Assembly: GCA_949128115.1 (NCBI GenBank)
Contig: OX421963.1
Coordinates: 38,237,979 to 38,301,978, forward strand
DNA from: Anaspis maculata
Taxonomy: Eukaryota > Arthropoda > Insecta > Coleoptera > Scraptiidae
Direction of reading: 5' to 3'
DNA length: 64,000 nucleotides
Shown: one piece after another, positions 7,984 to 19,436 of the stretch
How the letters are laid out: each line of letters opens with the position of its first letter
Position numbering within the stretch: the first letter of the stretch is position 1
Translations under genes and position numbers: made by a program
Notes under the pieces: model-generated
What the model was told of the DNA's origin: nothing
What the model saw: only the letters and a program-made list of their open reading frames with translations
Database searches by the model: none

Positions 7984-10900
7984 CTACATACCATTATCAA
8001 GCTTTCGCAACTTATAGTGTCCCCAACTGATTGTTTGATAGGAATTTTTGAGTAAAAATCGCTTGTCATCAAAGTATGATAGAGCCACCTTATTTTGCAT
8101 ATTGGTATAGACATTATGTAAATGAGATTGGAATGTTTTCATTTGACGAAAAATTGTAGTCCCAGATTTAGTTGCAGCCCTTACATAATGTTTTTTTTTG
8201 AGTTTTTGCTTAACAACAGACTCTTTAACCCCCTTAGCTTTTTTATATAGCTTCCCCTCAACATCAACACAGTATGCCTTAGCTCCAGTACCTACAAACT
8301 CAGAAACTACCCCTCCCTTATACTGATCCTTAAAGTTCCCTACCACAGATTGATTTGGTATGATTCCATGTACATTGTCTATGGGGTAATTAGATGTATC
8401 AAACTTATCCATATTAGCCTTCATATCATTGTAGAAATTTTCTGTGAAAACTTCAAGGATGAGAGAATCAGTGTCCGTATATAGCAGAGTGGCATTTTCA
8501 TTATACTTCTTCTTTATAAAGTTGTAAAAAAAGTCATACATTATATTTTTCGATATCTCGAGAATTGCATATCCTGCGTATAGTGGTTTATCATAAAGAA
8601 TACGAACTTTACTCATTTGAATGGCAACAAAATTTTCTGAAAAAATTGAGAGGCTTTTGAAATATGGTTTTGCAATCCAACTCTCTGCACCTGGTTTACG
8701 ACCGTGTTTTTCCCAGTGTGTCGATAATTTCATATCAACTTGTTTCTCAACAGCCTCCATGGTTTTCCCATAATTTCCATTAACAACTAATTTATACAAG
8801 TCTTTATCAGCCTCATCTGTTGATGCATTCCTCAAACGAGTATTGAGTTCAACGAAGGGTTTTAACCAAGGTTTTTGATCGAATTGTAAAACACGGTGAA
8901 TCTTGTCTAGTTTCAGACCATTTTCCAATGCCTGTTTCAAATTCATATAATGAATTATATATTTTTTCTTTGACCTCAAATTCGTAATTAACTTGTTCTG
9001 ATTGAATTTGGAGTTTGGTGGAACCATACTCTCAACACAAAAGGGTAGATTGTCGTGTGTGTCGTGTAAATGATCCGGATAAGTCATATCTATTTCAAAA
9101 ATCCGTCCCTGGGGCTGTTCAAATTGGTATTGCATAATTGTTTCAACTGAAATTTCAGGGTTTTCAATCATTATGAAGTTTTTAAACGGTATATACCTAG
9201 ACATGGCCGCTCCGTACAGGTTCGTTGCGTCAAGGTACATTATGTAGGAGGTGGGTTCATCAGGATTGAAATTTGGAAGAAATTCATTATTCGCTAAACA
9301 CCTTCTCACATTACACTGACAAATCCCACCTTTCAACCCCTTCTGAATAAAGTGCAACATCTCAATGTCCGTGATGAGTTCCAGTTCGACTCTAGTGTAA
9401 AGCAACATTGAAGCCCAAGAAAATGAAGGTAAAGTTAAGAATTGAGCTGGGTCAAGTTTATAGATTTTTTGAGCTGTTTTTCTAAAATTTTGAAATACAT
9501 CTGTAAGAATCAAAACATCCGTTTTGAGATAAAGGTCTGAATATTCTCCCAGAGTCTGACAATTGAAGTAATTATATACTTTGAGTGCACGTTCGTAATC
9601 TTTATCACTAATGGGCTCATTATTTAAGTCATTGAAAAATGCATCTTGACTTGGTAGCATATTGTAATCTAAACTTTCAAGGGATTGCACGAAGCTATAT
9701 GGGAAAAATCCTTTGCTTCTTGTAAAATTAAAGGCCTCGTCATCTCGAAAATGTTTTCGCACTTCCACACATCTCTCATCCTTCAAATTTGACCCCAATT
9801 TCTCAAGGGAGGTTGGAAGAAAGCGTAGTGAGTCCACAAATCTCATTTCAATCATTATTGACTTTTCGGCTATTTTTTCGACACAGAGGTACTTGGAAAA
9901 GGATACATACTTCTCTTTGTTTTGAGCAATTACTTTTATATTACTGTTCTCTGTAGCTAGTTCTTTTATGAAAAGATGTGCATCATACTTGCTCAGATTA
10001 TGACAGATACATGGGATAAATTTTGGAACTTTATATTGGAGATTACAGTTCACATGTCCCGCGCCACGAAAATTTCCAGTCATGTGACAATGATCCCTCA
10101 CACGGATCTGACCTGATTTGAACGGTTTTTGACAAATGTGACATTCAGTAGTATTTTCAAATGAGATTTCTTCCTCTCTAGTGAGAGGTTTCATAGGAAT
10201 TGGTGTCTTCAAATATTTGTAATAAATTTCACGAATATCCTCTTCAAGCCACTGGACAAAGATTTTCCCGGCTTGTTTACCACGGTAAGTTCTGTACTGA
10301 TTTAGACTTTCATCGAATGAGCATACTATGTTGTACCCAAAGCTGTATGGTATATGTATCGCGGTTTTCATATTAAATGAGGTGTTACGAGATGGTTTGC
10401 ATGTTGTATCTAATGGTTTCAAGACAGATTCAAAATCAAAAATAACTATAAAAGGACATGTGATTTGTTTTTCAAAATTTTCAAATTTCAAAATATTGCG
10501 TGGAACTACATCCCCAAACCGATCTTTCCTCATACCATCAGGTAATTCTACACGAACCTTCCCACAATCGTGTTCTACATGTTCCTGCATTTTTTTATCA
10601 CTATTAAAGGGAAAGAGACATCCGTCACACAGTAGCTTTGTGCTTCTGTGACTTGAAATTTGGCTTCTAACAAGTCTCGAGAGATTCTGAATGAGGCAGT
10701 AGTGATGTTTTTCATCGTTTGTTATTAAAAGCAAATTTACATGTTTTTTACGCTTTCTTGAGGTGAAATATAGTGGACCCACAACTTCATTCTTCGATTG
10801 AACTTCTTGTAGTGTATACACATTGACTGATATGGAATTTTGATGTTCAAATTTTTTAATAGATGTTAATTTAACCGGGAAATCAATTCCTTTGAAATTC

Positions 10901-11836
10901 AACTGGTTTTCAAACTTGCGGTATTGACTTACACGACATGGATTTTTCCCTGGAGAATTTAGAGCAGCAAGAACAGACCATTGGAAACACTTTACATCAC
11001 CAGTATTTTTAACGTTGATTACTGCATGTTTGGCAGCAATATCTTTGGGTAGTGGTAGGTAGCTTGAAGCTGATAGTGGATTGTAGGCAGCAATGTTGAC
11101 CTCCAAATGAAGAACTTGTACCAGAGCCCAACCTGAAAAAGTATGAAAAAAAGGATTAGTATTTTTTGTTTACTCGGGGATCATTCAACATACCTGATGA
11201 TGAGGTCGAAAACTCCTGTGCTTTCCTCTTAATTATCTCGAAAAAATTATCAGTCACTTCTTGTAGATCTATTCCCAAGTGTAACACCACATATTTGCAA
11301 TTGAAAGATTTAATTTCAATTTTCTGTGATGTTGGTAGCATGTAAATTGAAAATAATTCGAAGTTTACTCTAGTATTAACTCTTTTTTGCAATTGTTCTT
11401 CTAATAGTATCAATAATTTTGGTTTAATATTCAAAAAGAACTCGTCTAAATTTAAGTTTGACTCGTTTTGTAGACGGTAGGATAAAATACGAGATTTGAA
11501 CGCTGAGTTTATGATATCTACTCCACTTGATGATTCTCCTGATCTTGATTTAATAATTGCATTTTGTTTATGTGCTGCACTTAGTAAGTGGGAAATGTAT
11601 GATCTACTTGAAATGTTGATTCTACATTGAGAACAGAAGCGGTAGGATGTAGACGTTCCTTTCATTGAATTCGTTTCAGAAGAGGGGTGGAAGGATGTGG
11701 ACAGATCTGCATCCACCAAACTCGTTGATTGACTTGACATTTGTACGGCTTTCGCAGATTTGCATGAAGTTTTTTCATGTCTCACAAGATTGTCTTTTCG
11801 TGTAAAATCCTTCAAACAATTCTCGCACTTGAACAT
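7984..11836 (-). CDS. Protein-primed DNA polymerase B (pPolB), spliced, with N-terminal zinc fingers
   Basis: Predicted 1263 aa from two coding exons, 11836-11194 and 11132-7984, separated by a 61-nt GT-AG intron (11133-11193). Splicing restores frame at a Gly codon and adds the missing upstream half of the domain. A second intron (11838-11899) lies in the 5' leader, just before the ATG at 11836. The N-terminus has C2H2 fingers (FKCENCLKDFTRKDNLVRHE and FCSQCRINIS...H). Later come a third finger (CDGCLFPF), exonuclease motifs IFDFESV, NLSKYDAH and YLKTDVLILTD, an embedded HNH/endonuclease VII-like stretch (CHICQKPF, VRDHCHMTGNFRG), and polymerase motifs YLDATNLYG, KLVVNGNYG and YTDTDS. It copies the element from a protein primer. 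All catalytic motifs are intact. Confidence 0.94.
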
Positions 11837-11966
11837 TCTATAATAATAATAATTATAATTAGACATGCAATTCCATATTCAATAAATAAATAGACTTACG
11901 TATTTGAAGAACGTTAGAAATTATGCTGATGATGATGATGACGACGATGGTGAATCAGGGCGCAGA

Positions 11967-12296
11967 TTAGTTGGGAATTTTCTCAAACTCGATTAAAGGT
12001 GTAGTGAGATCACCGACTTGCTTGCTGCCTCGATATATGAGGTAAACTCCGGGTGATGAAAGTAAGCTTTCAATCATTTCATCATCCATCCCATCTACCA
12101 TACGCTTTGGCAAATAGGTCTGGTACTCCTCCAGTTCAGCAGTCACAGCGGGTCCGAACTTGGTAATAAACTTATGAAATTTTACAACTGGGTATTTAAA
12201 CCCAACACTCAAGAGATTGGATTTGATAATTGGCTTGAAGCCTGCACAGAGTCCTCTCGCGTTTAGAGCACCAATCGAACTTGAAGAAGAAGCCAT
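11967..12296 (-). CDS. Small Polinton protein, unknown
   Basis: 109 aa, upstream of the polymerase on the same strand. After a Ser-rich start (MASSSSSIGA) it has a conserved-looking core: NARGLCAGFKPIIK, GFKYPVVKFHKFITKFGP, EYQTYLPKRMVDGMDDEMIE and a final strand SPGVYLIYRG. It is compact and soluble, with no membrane segment and no catalytic motif I recognise. A separate promoter is not obvious; a TATA-like CTTTATAG lies about 100 nt upstream on the minus strand. The open frame, lack of low complexity in the core and place inside the element make it a likely real gene. Confidence 0.55.
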   Translation of the reverse strand: MASSSSSIGALNARGLCAGFKPIIKSNLLSVGFKYPVVKFHKFITKFGPAVTAELEEYQTYLPKRMVDGMDDEMIESLLSSPGVYLIYRGSKQVGDLTTPLIEFEKIPN

Positions 12297-13908
12297 GGTG
12301 AAATCGTTTTAAGCACTGAATTTGAAAATTCTATTTGCATAATGTATTCCACCTAAGTTTCTCCAGTAAGGTAGTAGGAGGGATGGTTCTATAAAGGCAC
12401 CAATGAGAACAGATTTTTATACATGTGTGTAAGCAGAGAAGGGGTGTCTGATGTTTCCCCTTACGAAACGTAAACGTCTGTGTAGGTAGCTATTTATATA
12501 TCTGAGAGTGTGGTCGAGTTGGTTTTCCCATACACAACACCCCAAAAGTACCACATGTAAATTCCACCGGATGTTTCTCTACGATTTTGTCAAGGATGTG
12601 ATAGACGAACCTTTCCACTTAAAAATTTTAATGGTACACATGCAGACCGTCTCAGGATGCATCCTCCCACACCACCCCAAAAACCATTCATTTTGGAATG
12701 ATGTTATGAGAAGTCTTGTATATGTTTGCTCCCTCATGTTTTTTTTTTTAATTGAGGATGTCTGCTTAATTTCTTGATTTCCACCAAAAGGCGGTGAAAA
12801 TTGTAATCATGCATGGAGTTCGGTACAGTGCCGTCTCTTGTACAAATGAGGCCCCCCGGGCATAAGATATTGGTGGGCCCTCTTATAAAAGTATGGTGAG
12901 AAGGAACTCGGCGAATATGGATTGGTCAGGATAGCTGGGGCTCAATTGTAGCCTAGTCTTTTGACCGAAAACTCGATCTATGAGACACGAAAACCAAATA
13001 CATAACTGATATAATGATGACATAACTGAATAAACATCGTGAATGGTATATGAGAACAATTTTATTTTACAAAAATCGATATTAGTTTTACAACAGAGAC
13101 CTTTTATTTTGAGAAGTATCATCTTATTCAGTAAACGTCGGGTAGGTAAGTAGGTACCTATATTATTTTTGGATTTTACATTCCAAAACTTGAAATCTCT
13201 TATAGCTCTGATGGTGCTTGTTATTTCTTCGTTGGATAGTTGGTGTTTCTGTTATTGTCATGAAATAAAATTTGAATAAAAAAAGGTGTATACGGAATTT
13301 GAAATTGAAAAATGGAAGAACGGGGTGGTCTAACATTTTTTTTTAATTTAGCACGAGGAGACCTGAATATCCAGAGACGGGCCTGGACGTTAGTACTTTT
13401 TTCTCTTCGTATATTGTTGGATTAGGGTGGATTGTACATTTGCTTATCATTAACGTCCCCCTCGCATTTCCCACGGGACGAATTCGAGTATGGTAAACAC
13501 AGTTCATCACTTCACCTCATTAACGTTTCCGCTTCGTATTGGTTTTATACATCCCTTGTCTATGTCATAGATATCAACATCCTACCATAGGTCTGGGAAT
13601 TTTAATGTGTCTGGAGTCTGGAATCTTCTGTTGGAAATGTATATATCCCATTTCCGTTCTGTTTCATGTTAAAATCTTTATTCACTTCTCCTACCATGTC
13701 GTATATCTATAATTTCTAGTTTCATATAATTCCCCTACCCTGAGGGTGGGTGTTTATTATCTCCTACTAGTAACACGCCTAGGTATCCCACTCTTGAATT
13801 TAGCATCCACCCCTGAATTTTCGGGGGGTGAAAAAGTTGTCTTGTAAAATGAGAGACCAGTCTTAAATTATTACGTCTTGTGTTCTTCAAGTGTGAGTTT
13901 GTACTTCT
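12297..13908. other. Intergenic region between divergent orphan genes of the Polinton
   Basis: About 1.6 kb without a convincing gene. It holds the upstream regions of the 109-aa gene (minus) and the spliced orphan gene (plus), G/C-run motifs near 13735-13835, and a probable decayed hAT-type insertion at 12826-13385. Confidence 0.5.
12826..13385. mobile_element. Possible decayed hAT-type non-autonomous element
   Basis: The left end reads CAGTGCCGTCTCTTG and the right end, on the other strand, CAGGCCCGTCTCTGG: inverted ends of the hAT type. The 8-bp target duplication is not clean, so this is tentative. Confidence 0.38.
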
Positions 13909-14523
13909 ATGTCTTCATCGTCTTCTACCGAGAACGTCCCATTAGCTGAAATGAACGCCAATGCTCAACGATTTAATTTAAATGTTGCAAGAGGTATGTA
14001 CATAGTACTTTGATATTATTTATACAATATTTATTTGAATATCGATATGATAATACAAAAAAAAAAGTTGATATGAAGTAATATCCACATACTGTTGCAT
14101 GATCTTTGACTCGAGTTTTATGCAGTATGAATGGTTACTGAATAAAATTATTGTTGATATCAAAAGGAGTGAATGTATTTTAAAACATTTTTTATTTCTT
14201 TTTCAGCCTTACGTAGGATTCCTCGTAGGTGCCTACGGGAGTTCCAGCGAACTGTGAGACACTGGCTGGCCACCGACCAGAACATACCACCTCAGAATGG
14301 CGACCTGGATGAGTGCGTAATCAGCATCGAATATCCCATATTCGCGTGGGATCTGCCGGAGCTAGGGAGATTGTGTGGAATTCCCTACGCACCGGTAGTG
14401 TTATTCGATCGTACGAATAAAAAAATAATAATACCCTGCAAGACATTCGGTGTGCAGTTTCTCATCCTCGACGTGATAAGAAAGAGTGGAGGAGATGTCC
14501 CAGATTTGGACCTGGCGATATGA
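13909..14523 (+). CDS. Spliced orphan Polinton protein, unknown
   Basis: Predicted 133 aa from exons 13909-13993 and 14207-14523. The 213-nt intron has GTATGT at the donor and TTTTTCAG at the acceptor, and splicing is in frame (phase 1). The N-terminus, like that of the 109-aa neighbour, is Ser-rich (MSSSSSTENVPLAEMNANAQ). The second exon has a basic helix (RRIPRRCLREFQRTVRHWL), then ECVISIEYPIFAWDLPELG, a beta pair around APVVLFDRTNKKIIIPC, and FGVQFLILDVIRKSGGDV. I do not recognise it. GC content of exon 2 is higher than that of the flanking spacer. An AATAAA signal lies downstream near 14754. It could also be a host exon captured by, or next to, the element. Confidence 0.55.
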
Positions 14524-14624
14524 TAATTGGTGATTCGTGCTTTATTTAGATAGTTGTTTAGTATAATTTCTATTATTAGGATTATTATTATTATCATTAG
14601 TTATTATTTGTACTTGTATCATCA

Positions 14625-14664
<40 letters not shown>

Positions 14665-15138
14665 CATTATTATATATTAGGATATACAAATCGTCCTTAT
14701 TTCTCATCTAATTATATAATTGATAAATTATTGTGTTTTTTCATGAATTATGCAATAAATAAACGTTTACAAATGTGTTTTTTCTCTTTTTTTTTTCTTT
14801 TCATACTTATCACTAATCAATATCAATAATACTCTGAAAAAAGTATACATTTCAAATATGCAAGTCAATCAAAATACTCACTGAACATGGGTATTCTTTG
14901 AAAAATAATTGATATCAATTTTTTTTTTTTACTCAGATATCAATCAGAAGTAAGATTCAATTATCATATCAGATCATTCTCTCGTAGAATTAATCAATTA
15001 ATGAAAAAAAAAATGATATTAAAAAAATAAAAAAAAAAAATTCAAAAATTTTTTTTTTCAAATTTTTTTTCCATTTTTTTTTCTGCATATGCGCAGTTGA
15101 GATCCTCCTCTTTATGTGCTTGAAGGAACCATCTCTAT
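14524..15138. other. AT-rich region containing the probable right end of the Polinton
   Basis: It contains an (ATT)n tract at about 14621-14664, an AATAAA near 14754 and long A and T runs at 14900-15085. The terminal repeat cannot be confirmed because the left terminus is outside the window. No gene seen. Confidence 0.5.
14621..14664. repeat. (ATT)n microsatellite
   Basis: Uninterrupted ATT repeats; a poly-Tyr frame across it is not a gene. Confidence 0.9.
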
Positions 15139-15857
15139 CTACTGTGGCGAAGTCAGCAAGGCCTGGGTTGCGCGAGCTAGTGGCGTAAGCGCGACAGCTA
15201 GCTGCGACTGTGGCAGTTTGGTGTATCTGTCCTTGATCAATTGTACTTCGGGCAAAGCCGGAACCAGGTCAGGATTAACGCTGGGGGCTTGCAAGAAAGT
15301 GCAATTGAGCGGTAAGAGGTGAGGGGCCAGTAATTCGGTTTTTCCCGGTGTTGTAAACCATGGGAAACCAAATAGGCCCACCGCGAGGCTAGCTTATCGT
15401 GGATCGCTTGAGTCGATAAGGATCCTGTGGGCTGATCATCGCCAATCATTTCCATGATCTCTTGTTCCAAGGCGACATCGTCACATTAGAGGACTTGGGG
15501 TTGAACAGCGATGCTTGAGTCCTTGTCACCCGTGGGAGAACCGTGCAGGGGCGAGTGGGCATCAGTTGCCGGTTTTGAGAGGTTCGGAAGATCAGGTGGC
15601 GCGTATGGCGCACACTGATCTTGAGATAATACAGAGCTGCGTGCTGGGCCTGTGTATAATGACCTCCCGTCTCTGCGTGACGACCAAGAACGGCGAGAAC
15701 GGCTCCGGGAACGGGTGGCATCTGAATTTTCAGTATGTCCCGAATCCCGAGAGCGGGAGCGAGATCGAAAATACGAGCGTGAGCGTGTGTCTGTACGCGT
15801 CGCACTTCTGCGGTGTCTTCTCAACTCCTTCTCTAAATCCTCGGTGCGTTTCTCCAA
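15139..15857 (-). pseudogene. Gag-like ORF remnant of a DIRS-type retroelement
   Basis: Reading leftward from 15857, the frame starts with a helix, then an Arg-Ser-rich stretch (RSRSYFRSRSRSRDSG), and meets an in-frame TAA near 15485. It resumes as LEQEIMEMIGDDQPTGS and LASRWAYLVSHGL, then shifts frame near 15370 and continues as LLAPHLLPLNCTFLQAPSVN and LIKDRYTKLPQSQLAVAL. This order (RS-rich head, ALEEEI..LGDD, RW..L..GL, APxLNPE, KRDxxxxxxQxQLG) is one I associate with the gag-like ORF of DIRS-type tyrosine-recombinase retroelements in arthropods. The stop and frameshift make it a dead fragment. It is GC-rich compared with its surroundings. The family assignment is from memory. Confidence 0.55.
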
Positions 15858-15892
15858 TTTCGGCGATGACGGGATTCCAAGCGCACTGGTGA

Positions 15893-17127
15893 GTCCGGAA
15901 AGCGTTTTCTTTTCTTTTCCTTACCTAGCTAAATAACAATAAGGAGTTATAGGTACCTATTAAGCAGGAAAAAACAATTACGGCTGAGGACGGTCCTGTG
16001 CCGCCGCCCGCATCGAATGACATGGACAGCTAATAGTGCTGCAGTCGTGGGAGCTGTTCTATAAATAGCTTGCCGCGCATTTGTCCTGCACAATAACTAG
16101 CGTGATTTTCGGAAAATAGGCTGCGCCTCTTGGCTATGCAAACTACGAGAGGTGAAGTGTGATGGTTGGAACTTACCACAGGACGTTTTCCGAAATTTTT
16201 ACCTTGCTTTTTGCGTTTTGTTGGCCAAGTCAAGAGCGGGTGGCGTAAATGCGTAGTTTCCCTTGAGCACAAAGAAACGAATGGATATGCATCGCAGCGG
16301 GCCAGCCGCGGTCGCCGGCTGGAGGAGTGGGAGTGTGGCGCTCCCGCTTCTTTTTCTTCTTTAAAATGTGTGGTTATCCCGAGGGATCAGAGAATCTACC
16401 TGTATGTGATTATTTTATCTTAGAGGATGAGGCTGCGACGGACAATAATTGTTGTTAGCCCAATTCTTCTCCTTTGTTATAATGACGTCCTTTACAGCCA
16501 GGAATTGAAAGAACAGTAACTGAGTTTATTATGATAATAATAATTACTTGCTGGGTTAGAGTGCCATATTCTTGAGTAATTTCCTCGCAATTTTTTTTAG
16601 TTGATTGACTGCATTATAGAACTGGTTGCTATAAATCGTTAAAAGTGATATACCTAAAAGTATAATACATTATACTGGTTCCAAGGTATCAGTGATGATG
16701 AATCAACAAATCATGTGTGCAAGTAGTGCGAATTACAACAAACTTTGAGCTGTTGTTGCGTAAGTGAATTACAATATAACAGCAATTCAATAATGCATTT
16801 TGGAAGTGAGTGCCCAGACAATAATTATTATTATTGGCAGTAGTGCAGAATTTGCAGTTGTACTCAGAGAAAGTTGCAACCTTTCACATTCACTTAGTTT
16901 GCTACTGCTACAGGTAATGTAGATGTTGCAATTTTGTTTTGGCCAGATATGCATAATAATTGATCATTTGTCCGCTGCATGCGGCTATTACAGATTACAT
17001 AGGTAAACGCAGGTTGTTAGAACTCAAAAAAAAGTCCAAAGTTCATAAGACATAATTAAATTTTTAGTCGTAGGTACCTACAGAAATATTGCGCAGGATA
17101 CCTATGACGAAAAGCATACGTACTTAC
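15893..17127. other. Non-coding, probable bestrophin intron
   Basis: Mixed-composition sequence between the gag-like remnant and the bestrophin exons. No further bestrophin exon is visible here, so the following intron runs left at least into the Polinton. Confidence 0.5.
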
Positions 17128-17468
17128 CGCACCTGGAATGCCTGCATTCAGGAACAGGGCAAGAGTATCAGGCCAGGGCAGCAATTTGTACTGCTGCCAC
17201 CACCTTCCCACCACCAACGTGACGTAGAAGCCCAGCACGAACGACATGGGGATGGAGTCGCTTCGGTCGTTGAAATACGTTCGTAGTCTTTCGAAGATCC
17301 TGTAAATATTTCAAAAATTGAAATCATGGACAGACGAGAGGAAAAGTGGAAACTTACTCTTGTTGATGTTTGTTCAGTCCGAACCTGTACAGGAAACTGA
17401 TGCAGTAGAATAGAAATAAATAGGCCGCGAGCTCCCGCCACACCAGTTTGTACACGCTTCCCCGCCAT
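17128..17468 (-). CDS. Bestrophin chloride channel, two internal exons (partial host gene)
   Basis: Exon 17468-17358 encodes WRGSVYKLVWRELAAYLFLF and YRFGLNKHQQE. Exon 17299-17128 encodes IFERLRTYFNDRSDSIP, then SFVLGFYVTLVVGRWWQQY and PWPD. These are the most conserved parts of bestrophins: the first membrane helix and the pore neck with RWW and PWPD. The 58-nt intron (17300-17357) has GTAAGT and ACAG ends and splices in frame (GA|G). The right exon starts after CAG at phase 1, so a 5' exon must lie further right; the left exon ends in GTAAGT at phase 0, so more exons must lie further left. Neither was found. The exons are undamaged, so either this is a live gene with introns swollen by transposons, or an isolated fragment. 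Confidence 0.85.
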
Positions 17469-18559
17469 CTGTAACAAAGAAACAATATTCAATCAGCGAA
17501 TAAGTGCTTAAGGGCCCAATTTCAAGTCCGACTTGCAACCGCGGTGTCAAACGTCATAAAACTGTCAATCTTTCACGTCGATTTATAGCCCCCACTTATG
17601 CTATAGTCTAGGCCACTTTTCTCAAAAGGCGTCTAGAAACCGGTCCTAGAAGCAAATCATATAACATTTTGGCAACAAGCGGTTTTTCACTAAATGGACC
17701 CTGCTCAATCTGAAAATCCATGTTGCCACCCCGAAATTTGGACCGTTAGGCCCCCAGAGCCCCATTTTCGACATTTCGGGGCATTTTGGTTTTCTCCGGT
17801 TTTTTCAGTTCAACAGGTCATATCTCGGAGACCGTAACAGATAAAATAAAAATTCTTCCACTGTTGCCTTGCCTTATGATTACTGAAAGCCTCCTATGCA
17901 CTTTCCGTTCTTAATTTCTGACAATTACATCTACAGATCATCAAGATCAGAAGAGATGCAAAAACACAACACAAAAACTTCGACCTATGGGGAGCTATGT
18001 GAAATGTTGAAAATAAGTCCATATATATGCGAGACCATATGTAGAGAAAGCTTCGAATAAGTTTTTGGCAAAGTTACATTACAACAGGCCTTTTGGTTCA
18101 GCAGTTATGATTTTTTGAAAATCGATGTAGGGAAAGTGCGCGCTGTTTTGGGGGAGTGTCGGCCATTTGACCGAATAAGCTGACATCGGCCCGCAGTACA
18201 GCGGCGAGGCTAGCAGTTCGTTCTCTTACTCTCAAAATTTGCTCTGTATGGATATTAATGATCATTTCACTATGTTTGATTACGAATATGACTATGTACC
18301 TACCTATATGTATGCGAACCAAAGCACAAAGATCCATGGCCCATAATCTATCGCTGGTTTAGGTACTTTCATGACCGGGCCGGGCTGAATGGCACATCGC
18401 ACTATTTTGAGCAATAAGCGGTCTTCGGGTAGGTAGTTTTATTGATATTATTGCGGCATCTACAAGAGCGGTTGATTCAGCCGGTTTTACATCCACAAGA
18501 CAAGATGTTGATCTATACTTTCGGTTAGGGGTCTAGCGTCGTCAATAAGGATCAAGTTC

Positions 18560-19139
18560 CGTGCTCCGTTTTTTTTTCAGCCACAGTTTTCAGGAAGTAG
18601 TAAGACTGAGTCGCAGATATTCGCGTTGTACCACACTGCTGCCTGCCAGTGACTTCACTGGATATGAAGTCGGGAGCTGCATAACTTGTTGGGATAGAGC
18701 TTCAGGCTTTTTGACTGTCCCAGAAAGGACATGCCTGGCGATATCAGTCCTTATTTCAACTGAATTTTTTACTAAAAAAGATATCCAGTCAGTAATTTGG
18801 AAGACCTTTCGAATTTAGTTTTACTTTATAAAGCTTTGTGATGAATCTCTATGCCTCAGAGATGTCATCTTCCGTTAGTGGCATAGCCCCCAAGTTTGAA
18901 AGTAACGTGCGTGATAGGTACTTTGCAAATATTTTTAGGGCTGCTGTCTCCGTAATTATTGCCGTAATAAATGATGTCACATCACATCTCGTGAGTGCGT
19001 GCGAAGCAAGTAGATATACTTTGTTTTTTCTCAGCGATAAAGTTTTCCGGTCATTCCTGCCAAAGATATTGGCACAGGTAACAGGCTCATGTTTTGAAAT
19101 CTGCGATAGATAAATTTCTCTGCCTGCTTTGTATGCCAT
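18560..19139 (-). pseudogene. Mirrored remnant of a multicopy arthropod gene (HALT-CDVTS family), left-arm copy
   Basis: The minus strand reads SHALTRCDVTSFITAIITET, then ALKIFAKYLSRTLLSNLG and EDDISEA, and after a stop RFITKLYKVKLNSKGLPNY. This fits a gene family common in arthropod and cnidarian genomes with the signature HALTGCDxTS followed further on by a His-x-x-Arg-x-His/W-Q-x-x-W region. Stops and frameshifts interrupt it. The function of the family is unknown to me; the match is from memory. Confidence 0.5.
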
Positions 19140-19436
19140 CCGAAGCGCCGCTGTAAGATATTTCTATGGCCTTGCTGAACTATTTTGTTGGTATTTTTCG
19201 ATGCAACAACTTTTCGTCAGTCGTCGAGGATGAATGTATGATTCTTTTGCAAAGGTTGATGATGGCTACTGTTGGGCTTTTGAGTTTAGTTATCCGATAT
19301 CTGTGCAATACGATCATCAACTAAGCTCTTCAGCTTCACTTGCTCTAGTTCTTGTCGGTGTGCTTCCAACATGAGCCTGCTACTTGTTCCAATATCTTTG
19401 TCTAAATCACCGGAAAACTTTATCGCTGGAAGAAAA

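Noticed and set aside
9713..10651. Plus-strand frames inside the polymerase
   Set aside because: Antisense shadows of the polymerase exon.
11106..11156. Polymerase start at 11106 and a separate zinc-finger gene
   Set aside because: The GT-AG intron at 11133-11193 joins the frames exactly within a domain; a start at 11106 would cut that domain.
14554..14829. Tyr/Ile-rich open frame
   Set aside because: It comes from the (ATT)n tract.
18849..19139. 96-aa frame as a functional gene
   Set aside because: It is part of a decayed, mirrored multicopy gene with stops before and after.
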